Positions 56,216 to 64,000 of a stretch of 64,000 bases of DNA are shown here, piece by piece (the first letter of the stretch is position 1; every line of letters starts with the position of its first letter). The position numbers and the translations under genes were made by a program. Below the pieces are notes generated by a model that saw nothing but the letters and a program-made list of their open reading frames with translations, had not been told where the DNA came from and did not search any database. This DNA is from CAVVFX01 sp963777595 (GTDB lineage Bacteria > Acidobacteriota > Terriglobia > Bryobacterales > Bryobacteraceae). The stretch spans positions 67,995-131,994 of the forward strand of contig CAVZRE010000061.1 of assembly GCA_963777595.1 (NCBI GenBank). The letters run 5' to 3'.

Positions 56216-56413
56216 GTTGGCAATGGTCTCCGGGAGCCGCACGAAAACCCATCAATGAAGCTTCGGAGTCGGCCATCTCATAGTCTCAACCGAATTCTGC
56301 ACCGAAAATTAATCTTAGATGGATTGACATATCATGGATTGAGTTGATATCAACGCTATGAGTGCTGTGAGGTTTTGACATCTCGGGCCTTCGCCAACAA
56401 GGAGAAATTCACG

Positions 56414-57183
56414 ATGTTCACGCCAAAAGGAAAATTCAGCTGGTACGAACTCATGACCAGCGATACCAAAGCCGCCGGCAAGTTCTACTCCGACGTTGTG
56501 GGCTGGACGACGCAGGAGATGCCCTCAGGAGACGGCCCGCCGTACACCACCTTCAACATCGGTAACGCTGGAATCGCCGGAATGTTGCACATGACCGGAC
56601 ACACCGCCTGGATTGGCTACATCTCGGTCGATGATGTCGATGCTCACATCGAAAAGATTGTCGAAGCCGGCGGCAAACTATGGAAACCCGCCACGGACGT
56701 TCCCGGCATGCTTCGATTCGCCGTCTTGTCTGATCCGCAGGGCGCCGCCATCGTGGTCTTCACGCCCGACCCGAACATGCCGTCGCCGCAACGTCCCGCA
56801 CCACCGACCCCGGGCACTATCGGCTGGCACGAGCTCTATACCACCGACCTCGACGGCGGATTCGACTTCTACAACAAGCTCTTTGGCTGGACCAAGGTCA
56901 GCGATATGGACATGGGGCCCATGGGCATCTATCGCATCTTCGATGAGGGCGACCACAAGGAAATGGGCGACGGCGGCATGATGACCAAAGCGCCGCATAT
57001 TCCCGTCTCATGCTGGAACTTCTATTTCAACGTCGACTCGATCAAGCGCAGCCGTCAAACGTGTTGAATCCGGCGGCGGGAAGATCTTGAACGGGCCGAT
57101 GCAGGTACCCGGCGGAGGGCTGGATCATCAATGGCCAGGATCCTCAGGGAGCCATGTTCTCGCTCGTCAGCAACAAGGAATAG
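56414..57183 (+). CDS. VOC-family (glyoxalase-like) two-domain protein, two frameshifts
   Basis: About 256 residues from the ATG at 56414 (SD AAGGAG at 56399). Two tandem VOC modules: FSWYELMTSDTKAAGKFYSDVVGW (1-120) and GWHELYTTDLDGGFDFYNKLFGW (about 145-255), as in the CFP-30B/27-like group. Extra bases near 57047 and 57120 break the end; removing them gives AAVKRVESGGGKILNGPMQV and WIINGQDPQGAMFSLVSNKE with a stop at 57181-57183. As sequenced it stops at 57067. Function of the group is unclear; some are glyoxal- or antibiotic-related. Confidence 0.87.
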
Positions 57184-57312
57184 CGGCATCTGGTGCTTGT
57201 TCGAACGCACTCCCGTGTTTTCCATTTTGGCATGTTGCGGCGGGGCAGAGCCTTGTCGCGAGTCATTGGTCTCGAGCCTTTGACGAGCACTAGCCGAGGA
57301 TAAGCCGAATCG

Positions 57313-59987
57313 TTACGATTCGCGGAGCGCCTCCATTGGCGACGTTCGCGCGGCGCGATAGGAAGGCAAGAGGCAAGCAGCGATAGACACCAGTCCCATA
57401 GACGCCGCGGTCCCGCTGAGGATGGCGAAATTGAAGGCAGGTACATGGAAGAGCAAGGTCTGCATCGCTCGTCCAGTCAGCCATGCTCCGGCTCCGCCAA
57501 GCACCACCCCGTAAGCGAGGAGACGAACGCGAGAGAAGCAGAAACTGGTTGCGAATCTGTCCGGGAGTGCTCCCAGCGCCATCCGCACGCCAATCTCGCG
57601 ACGGCGCTGTTCGACAGCGTAGCTCAGCACGCCATAAGTGCCGATGGCAACAAGCAGCAGGGCTATGGCTGAAAATAGGGCCGCAAGGAGCGCCGGCGTG
57701 CGGCGAGCGGCAAGGCTGTCGGTAACGCGGGCTTCCATGGTGCGGACATCATTGACGGGCAGGTCGGGGTCGACTTGCCGGACGCCTGCTTGCAACGTCA
57801 GTCCAAGCGATTCCGGCGGCAGGCGGTGCGGACGGCCGCAAAGATGTCATCGCTGTGAAAGCCATAGGGATAGTAGACGGCGCCCTGCGCTGCTTCTTCC
57901 GTCAATCCCGCCTGTTTCACACTTCCAACAACGCCAACGATCGTGAAGGCATCGGCATCTTTGCCCTGCGTCGCTGCCTTCGAAAAGACGATGGCCGAGC
58001 GCGCTCGCCGTTCGGCCAGTAGTAATGAGCAAAGTCCTGGTCCACGACGCAGACTCGATGATTGCTTCGCGAATCGGCGGCAGTAAGGAATCGGCCTTCG
58101 AGCAGAGAGAAACCCATGGCCTTGAAATAGTCGCCTCCAACCCCATATGCGTAATGACCGCGGGGTGATTCGCCGGGTTGGGCCACGCGTCCTTGAATCG
58201 TGGCGGAACTTTTGCCACTCTTTCCACTGAAAGGCACGTTTGTGACGACGCCTGCGGAGACGACACCCCGGCAAATGCCCGATCTTATCGAGCAGCTTTT
58301 CAGTAAAGGCAACCCTGGCGCTATCGTCGGCGTAGCTCTTCAAGGGAAATGCAGATCTTTCCGGTGAGGATGTGGTCGGGTCGGAATCCAGGAGAAACAT
58401 CCATCGAGCGCTGCAGACTGATTCCAAGCAGGCCAGCGCCCGCCAGCAGCATGAAGGCCAATGCGATTTGCGAGATCACAAACGTCTGTCGCAGAGATTG
58501 GGTAGCGCGTGCGCTGGTTCCGGACCTGCCCTCAGATTGAAGCGCGTCTCCCAGCGGACGCCGCAAATTGAGCCACGGCGATCGGCACTGCTAACAACAG
58601 CGCCCAGCGTAATGGCCGCCATCAAGCGCAACCATCGCCAGGCGGGCGTCGAAGACAATCTGACTCCCCAATGGCAGGCTTTCTGCACCAATCACGCTGA
58701 GCAGACGAATTCCGCCGGCGGCAACCGCGAGGCCGAGCAGTCCTCCGCCCAGAGTGAGCAAAGTTGTTTCAACCAGCACTTCACTGATGATGTGTTTCCG
58801 GCTCGCCCCCAGAGCCTGCCGCACTGCGTGTTCCTTGGCGCGACTACCGGCACGCACCAGAAAAAGATTTCCTAGATTGACCGCACCAATCAGGAGAAGA
58901 GTGAAGGCGCCCGCTTGCAGCAACAGAAGCGTCGGTCTGATGGTCGCAACATGGTCGGCATGCAACGGCACGACCAGCGATCGAAAGCCTGCATCGGCCA
59001 TCATTTTGCCTTGAGGGTCATCTACTTCCAATCTGGCATTCTGCGCGTCGATCTGCTCCTGCGCCTGGGCCAGAGGAATGCCAGGTTTAAGCCGAGCGAT
59101 CATCTGGATGGAATTTCCCCCGGAATGCCGCTCCAGTGGGGTGCGATCTTCAGGCCGCGATGCCAGGGGAAAGTAAAGACGCGCCTCCGAAGAGAGGAAC
59201 TGAAAGCCAGGTGGCAGTACGCCAACGACTGTGGTGGGATTGCCGTCCACACGAATCTTCTTACCAATAATATTGGGGTCTGCATTGGCGTTGTGTCGCC
59301 AGAAAGCATCGGTCATGACCGCAACATGATTGGTACCGAACGTGGTCTCGTCTTCGTTGAAAGCGCGTCCGACGATCGGGCCGAGCCCAAGAGTGGAGAA
59401 AAAGTCCGGAGAGACTTCGCATCGCTTGTTCGCGTTCTGTCGATCCGCTCTCACCGATGATCGCAGTGCTGTAGCGATAGATTGACGGTCGAGGCAAATG
59501 CAGGAATCTGACCTCGCCGCTCGTAGTAGTTCGTGATCGAGGCCCCGTCTCGATCGACGCCGGCTTTGGGATAAGTATTGAAGATGGTCACGAGCCGGTC
59601 GGCTTCCGGAAACGGCAGGGGCCGCAACAGAACCGAATTGATCACGGCAAAGATGGTCAGATTTGCGCCGAGGCAGACGGCGAGCGTTAGAAGCGCGGTG
59701 ATCGTAAATCCTGGCGTTTTGCGCAACATCCGCCACGCGTAACGCAACTGGCGCCCAAATTCATCGAACAAGTGCAGCCCACGGGCCTCCCGGCAATCTC
59801 CTTGAATCGAGTTGAGTCCGCCAAACTGAATGCGCGCACGACGCGACGCTTCGGACAGTGATAGACCGGACTGAATGAGCTCTTCCGTATATTGGTCGAT
59901 GTGGAAACTCAGTTCTTCCTTCATGCCGTCTTCGAAGTCACGCCGATGCGTGAACGCACGAAAAAAAGAACGAATACGCTGCAACAC
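57313..59987 (-). CDS. ADOP-type ABC transporter permease (MacB/FtsX-like), several frameshifts
   Basis: Acidobacterial duplicated orphan permease, about 890 residues when frames are joined. GTG start at 59987 with SD GGAGG. N-terminal soluble domain (MLQRIRSFFRAFTHRRDFEDGMKEE-type, dimer-binding helices), TM1 (FTITALLTLAVCLGANLTIF), MacB-like periplasmic domain, first FtsX permease (LLLIGAVNLGNLFLVRAGSR), duplicated MacB_PCD region, second FtsX unit (ALLAALFSAIALLLVAIGTYG) and C-terminus YRAARTSPMEALRES. Frames change near 59465, 58600, 58330, 57970 and 57800. No ATPase gene adjoins, as is usual for this family. Cotranscribed with the upstream padR. Confidence 0.88.
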
Positions 59988-59988
59988 T

Positions 59989-60330
59989 TCAGACCTCCTC
60001 CGGTCGAGTGTTTAAGGCGGCCGCTATCCCCGACGCGAGGCGACTCCATCCAGCGGTCTCTTCACGCAGCCTGCGGCGTCCAGCGGTCGTCAACGTGTAG
60101 TACTTGGCCCTGCGGTTGTTCTCGCTCTGACCCCACTCGGCCACGATAAGAGCCTGATGCTCCAGGCGATAGAGCGCCGGATACAACGATCCCTGCGGAA
60201 TATCGAAGACCTCACCCGAAATCTGCCGGATGCGCTGCAATACTGCATATCCGTGCAACGGTTTGAGGGAGACAGCCTTGAGGATCAGCATGTCAAGCGT
60301 GCCCGGAAGCAGATCCACGGATTTTGGCAT
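59989..60330 (-). CDS. PadR-family transcriptional regulator
   Basis: 113 residues from the ATG at 60330 (MPKSVDLLPGTLDMLILKAV). Winged-helix PadR domain: LKPLHGYAVLQRIRQ, FDIPQGSLYPALYRLEHQAL, YYTLTTAGRRRLREE. PadR + ADOP permease pairs are a hallmark of Acidobacteriota. Its stop lies 1 bp before the permease start, so the two are coupled; it probably represses this operon through the boxes just upstream. The open frame reaches 60489 but crosses the operator. Confidence 0.94.
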   Translation of the reverse strand: MPKSVDLLPGTLDMLILKAVSLKPLHGYAVLQRIRQISGEVFDIPQGSLYPALYRLEHQALIVAEWGQSENNRRAKYYTLTTAGRRRLREETAGWSRLASGIAAALNTRPEEV

Positions 60331-60340
60331 GTTTGGACGG

Positions 60341-60381
60341 TCTCCTAGTCTTCCTAGGAGAGTAGTAGCAGTCTCTCCTAG
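60341..60381. promoter_or_regulatory. PadR operator: three TCTCCTAG boxes
   Basis: TCTCCTAG (60341-60348) and its reverse complement CTAGGAGA (60354-60361) form a perfect palindrome with a 5-nt centre; a third TCTCCTAG follows at 60374-60381. They begin 10 bp upstream of the padR start, where a dimeric PadR would block transcription. Autoregulation is inferred from position and symmetry. Confidence 0.75.
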
Positions 60382-60716
60382 TTTGGCAAGGGGAGGCGGA
60401 GTTCCCGTTTTGTTGATGGCCCTCGCAACACTCCCGCAGGACGCCAATCGGCTTATCGAATCGAAGGGGCGCCATCTTGTCTCCACCAAAACGAGGCCAG
60501 CGGGGACCTGGCCGAAATCAAGGCGCGAGAACTCGGACGATGATTCCGGGGTACTTCCATCGAGGGTAACTTCGCTCTGAATTGTCCTGATTTGCGGGGC
60601 TAAGTGAGCGCACGGCCTGACAAAGTCACCAACTCCACGGATATAGGTCGCGAAAAGCGGTCTCGCCCAATACGATCCAGCGAGTTTACAATCCAGACAA
60701 AGGAGATTAAGAGTTC
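60382..60716. other. 335-bp region between padR operator and the H1-like gene
   Basis: No gene recognised. TTTACAAT near 60687 might be a -10 element for the H1-like gene, but no convincing -35 was found. Confidence 0.35.
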
Positions 60717-61109
60717 ATGGATGCTCAATCTATAATCGCTGCTCTCGATGCTGAACTTGAATTGCTGCATCAAGCGCGGGCTGTGCTGGCGCAGAGCGAT
60801 AACGTGGTGTCAAGCGCGAAGAAGGCAGCGGGCCCCAAGCCGCGCAAGGCCGCCAAGCGGGTGCTCAGCCCAGAGGCACGCGAGCGGATCGCGGATGCGC
60901 AGCGGAAGCGGTGGGCGGCGGTCAAGAAGAAGCCGAAGAAAGCTGCTAAGGCTACAGCTCCGGCGAAGGCGGCCAGGAAAACCGCCAAGAAGACTTCTCG
61001 CCCTGCGGCAAAGAAGAATGCGATTCCCTCGAGGGCCAAGAAAGCCGTCGCAAAGAAGGCCGTCCCAGCAAAAGTTGAGTACCCAAAGACTGACTCTGCT
61101 CCGTTCTAA
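60717..61109 (+). CDS. Histone-H1-like Lys/Ala-rich basic protein
   Basis: 130 residues with SD AAGGAG before the ATG. Acidic helical N-terminus (MDAQSIIAALDAELELLHQARAVLA, 1-25), a conserved SPEARERIADAQRKRWAAVKK block (about 51-71), then a disordered tail of KKAAK, PAKAAR and KKAV repeats typical of bacterial H1-like DNA-compacting proteins. The tail would bind DNA or RNA non-specifically. The SPEAR..IAxAQRxRWAxxK block is widespread in small acidobacterial proteins. Stand-alone gene. Confidence 0.78.
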   Translation: MDAQSIIAALDAELELLHQARAVLAQSDNVVSSAKKAAGPKPRKAAKRVLSPEARERIADAQRKRWAAVKKKPKKAAKATAPAKAARKTAKKTSRPAAKKNAIPSRAKKAVAKKAVPAKVEYPKTDSAPF

Positions 61110-61224
61110 GTGAGCTGAGACGGTTGGGGACGGGAATTTGGAGCTCGGCAGCGCAACAGAAAAGCCCTTTCAGTAGAAGCATTTCTCTGCGACTAACCAA
61201 ACAATCTTGTCTAAGCAGGACCTG

Positions 61225-61976
61225 CTAGCTGCGGAGGAAGTCCTTGGCCTTCTGGATGAGCACATCGCGGCTGATGTCGGAGATGGCGTCGGTGAGGGGA
61301 ATGCCCTTGGGGCAGGCCTCGACGCAGTTCTGCGCGAAGCCGCACTCCTGAATGCCGCCGTCGCCGGCGAGGGCGCGCAGGCGTTCTTCCTTGAAGACTT
61401 TGCCGGTGGGGTGGTTGTTGAAGAGCTTGACCTGGGCGATGGTGGCCGCGCCGACAAAGCCGGTGGCGTCGTTGAACTGCGGGCAGACTTCCATGCAGCA
61501 GCAGCAGGTGATGCAGTTGCGAGAGCGGGTAGTTGGCTTCCTGCTGCTGCGGGAAGACGCGCGGGCCGGAGCCGAGGTCGTAGGTGCCGTCGACGGGAAC
61601 CCAGGCCTTGACGGCCTTGAGGTTTTCGAAGAGCACGGAGCGGTCGACCTGGAGATCGCGGACCAGAGGGAACTTGGAGAGCGGCTCGACCTTGATGGGC
61701 TGCTCGAGATTGTCGACCAGCGCGGAGCAGGCCATGCGGGCCTTGCCGTTGATGCGCATGGCGCAGGAGCCGCAGATCTCTTCGAGGCAATTGGAGTCGT
61801 AGGTGATGGGCGTGGTGGCGCTGGCCGTCGGCGGTGACGGGGTTGGCGGCGATCTCCATCATGGCGGAGATGACGTTCATGCCGGGACGCCATTCGAGCT
61901 CGAACTTTTCCCAGACGGCGGGTGCGTCGGGGCTGGCCTGGCGCTTGATTTCGAATGCTACGGTTTTGGTTGCCAT
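61225..61976 (-). CDS. sdhB: Succinate dehydrogenase/fumarate reductase iron-sulfur subunit, frameshifted
   Basis: About 250 residues from the ATG at 61976 (MATKTVAFEIKRQASPDAPAVWEK). Ferredoxin-like N-terminal domain with the [2Fe-2S] ligands in SNCLEEICGSCAMRING, then the [4Fe-4S]/[3Fe-4S] domain with CITCCCCMEVCP and CVEACPKGIPLTD, ending AKDFLRS at 61225. The frame changes near 61815 and 61525. Transfers electrons from SdhA to the membrane anchor. Located 184 bp downstream of sdhA, same strand. Confidence 0.9.
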
Positions 61977-62160
61977 GATGTTTTAGCTCCTTTCGATGCT
62001 TCTGGGGCTCAAGCCCTCGATCGCTTGTGCTGACTTCTCTGGCGCGACTGTAGTCGTGCCTCGTTGCAAGTCTCCGGGACAGCCGTGTCCTTCCCTCCCT
62101 ATGACTCGACACAGGACTCAGCGGCTGGAGCAACTGCCGCAATCTGATTAAAGTCCGCTC

Positions 62161-63944
62161 TCACTTCGTTGCGTCGTAACGGCGCGGGCGCGGCTTGATG
62201 TATTGCGTGTCGACGTCTTCATACTCGAAGCGCGGGCCTTCGATGGCGCCCGTGAAGCTGGCCTTGGTGGTCTTCAGGAACTTCTCGTCGTTGCGATCGG
62301 GGAAGTCGGGCTTGTAGTGCGCGCCGCGCGACTCATCGCGCAGCAAGGCGCCCTGCGCGACGACGCGCGAGAGCTCCAGCATGTTCTTCAGCTGGCGCGC
62401 GAAGGCGAAGCTGGTGTTGGCCCACTGGCTCTTGTCGCTCAGGTTGACCTTCTTGTAGCGCTCGAGCAGCTCGACGATCTTCTCGTCGGCCTGCTTCAGC
62501 CCCTTGTTGTAGCGGATGACGGTGGCGTGCTCGGTCATGGTCTGCGCCGAGTTCGCGCCAGAGCTTGAAGGGATTCTCGGTGCCCTCATTGCTTGAGGAG
62601 CCGGTTGTTGATCTCGGCCTGGCGGGCGAGTTCGGCTGCTGCGCCGCCGTCGCCTTCGGCCGCGGGCAGGTTCTTGGCGTAGCTGAGCGCGTTGGGGCCG
62701 GCGATGAATCCGCCGAAGATGCAGCTGACCAGCGAGTTGGCGCCGAGGCGATTGGCGCCGTGGTACTGGTACTCGCACTCGCCGGCGGCAAAGATGCCGG
62801 GGATGTTGGTCATCTGGTTGAAGTCGACCCAGAGGCCGCCCATGGTGTAGTGCATGCCGGGGAAGATCTTCATGGGCACTTCGCGCGGATCGTCGCCGAC
62901 GAACTTCTCGTAGATTTCGAGAATGCCTTCGAGCTTGCGGTTGAGCGTCTCGCGGTCGATGTGGGTGAGGTCGAGGTAGACCATCGGCTGGCCGTCGATG
63001 CCGAGGCCGTGCTCGTAGACCACCTTGTGAATGGCGCGGGTGGCGACGTCGCGCGGGACCAGGTTGCCGTACTTGGGATACCACTCTTCAAGGAAGTACC
63101 AGCGCTCGGCCTCGGGAATCTGCTTGACGGGGCGCTTGTCGCCTGCGGTGCGCGGCACCCAGACGCGGCCGCCTTCGCCGCGCGCCGACTCGGACATGAG
63201 GCGCAGCTTGTCTTCGCCGGGAATGCAGGTGGGATGCACCTGGATGAACTCGCCGTTGGCGTAGTAGGCGCCCTGCTGGAAGACGGCCGACTTGCGCGGA
63301 GCCGGTGCAGACGACGGAGTTGGTGCTCTTGCCGAAGATGGCGCCGTTGCCGCCGGTGGCGAGGATGATGGCGTCGGCGGGGAAGGCGCGCAGCTCCATG
63401 GTGCGCAGGTCCATCGCGGTGATGCCGCGGGCGACGCCCTTGGAGTCGAGGATGGCGGAGAGGAACTCCCAGCCTTCGTACTTGTTGACTTTGCCTTCGG
63501 ACTCGTAGCGGCGCACCTGCTCGTCGAGCGCGTAGAGAAGCTGCTGGCCGGTGGTGGCGCCGGCGAACGCGGTGCGGTGATAGAGCGTGCCGCCGAAGCG
63601 GCGGAAGTCGAGCAGGCCCTCGGGGGTGCGATTGAAGGGCACGCCCATGCGGTCGAGCAGGTCGATGATGGCGGGCGCGGCCTCGCACATGGCCTTGACG
63701 GGCGTCTGGTTGGCGAGGAAGTCGCCGCCATAGATGGTGTCGTCGAAGTGCTGGGCGGTGGTGTCGCCTTCGCCCTTAGGTTTTTGGCGGCGTTGATGCC
63801 GCCCTGCGCGCAGACCGAGTGCGAGCGCTTGACGGGGACGATCGAGAACAGGTCGACGTTGCCGCCGGCTTCGGCGATCTTGATGACTGCTGCGAGCCCG
63901 GCCAGGCCTCCGCCAACCACGATGATTCTGGGTGATGCTGCCAT
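62161..63944 (-). CDS. sdhA: Succinate dehydrogenase/fumarate reductase flavoprotein subunit, frameshifted
   Basis: About 590 residues from the ATG at 63944. FAD-binding IIVVGGGLAGLAAVIKIAEAGG, the flavin-linkage region RSHSVCAQGGINAAK, substrate loop FRRFGGTLYHRTAFAG, ATGGNGAIFGKSTNS, HPTCIPGEDKLRLMSESARGEG (split here over frames), HYTMGGLWVD and GECEYQYHGANRLGANSL, then the helical C-terminus (TEHATVIRYNKGL ... YIKPRPRRYDATK). It resembles the B. subtilis-type enzyme. Frames change near 63775, 63300 and 62560-62590, so none of the raw frames covers it alone; because the enzyme is central to respiration I favour sequencing error. A cytochrome b subunit gene would lie beyond the right edge. 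Confidence 0.92.
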
Positions 63945-64000
63945 TGAGTGGCGATCTTTCCTTTCAAAACAGTTTTCAGCTGTCAGCTTTGGCTAAACGC

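Noticed and set aside
1..64000. tRNA, rRNA or riboswitch genes
   Set aside because: Intergenic stretches were read for cloverleaf-like arms and known conserved RNA words; none was convincing by eye. A covariance-model scan (tRNAscan, Rfam) would be needed to exclude short ones.

Overview
The window looks like a chromosome segment of an Acidobacteriota bacterium, probably Solibacteres/Bryobacterales-like. The grounds are an Oar-type TonB-dependent receptor with an N-terminal carboxypeptidase-regulatory domain, an ADOP-type (MacB/FtsX-like) ABC permease coupled to a PadR repressor, secreted plant-polysaccharide enzymes and high-GC coding. This placement is inferred from gene content; no 16S gene or other lineage marker is present.

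Layout. 0-3.8 kb (minus strand): an efflux operon of LVIVD-type secreted protein, PII-like DUF190 protein, TolC, lipoprotein adaptor and RND pump (cut by the window edge). It is divergent from an OmpR/CusS-like two-component system (3.9-6.0 kb) whose sensor has a His-rich periplasmic patch. 6.0-12.0 kb: small Cys protein, DUF47 + Pit phosphate transport, gyrA, a dihydrolipoamide-dehydrogenase-like flavoprotein. 12.3-22.7 kb: TonB receptor, secreted glycosidase, M13 metallopeptidase, sugar nucleotidyltransferase, MFS transporter. 22.7-26.8 kb: AIM24-family pair, a 0.7 kb stretch with two SD-led mini-ORFs, a permease relic, a nested palindrome and an orphan IS630-type HTH gene. 26.8-39.6 kb: NCS1 permease, LOG protein, lpxD, DUF2007-like protein, phosphoribosyltransferase, a carbohydrate/amidohydrolase cluster, a 1000-aa PHP protein and a ParDE-like toxin-antitoxin pair.

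40.2-53.5 kb (minus strand) is the most unusual part: three consecutive multicopper-oxidase (MofA/OmpB-like) genes, each preceded by a good SD. The first carries only copper motifs L1 and L2, the second only L3 and L4. The third is a giant (about 3,300 codons) cupredoxin-Ig-SdrB-TIG-beta-helix-chitobiase-repeat surface protein without visible copper ligands. I read this as a possible split extracellular metal oxidase plus scaffold. The block is riddled with single-base frameshifts and its downstream end abuts a truncated gene, so decay, horizontal insertion or a bad assembly join must be considered.

54.3-64 kb: an M20 amidohydrolase fused in frame to a TRIC/UPF0126 channel domain, a VOC protein, ADOP permease + PadR with a three-box operator, a histone-H1-like protein, and sdhB/sdhA (frameshifted). 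Single-base frameshifts occur throughout; where I could place the base they are mostly extra G or C, which points to uncorrected long-read error. I reconstructed genes across them where homology allowed. No rRNA, tRNA or CRISPR array was seen.
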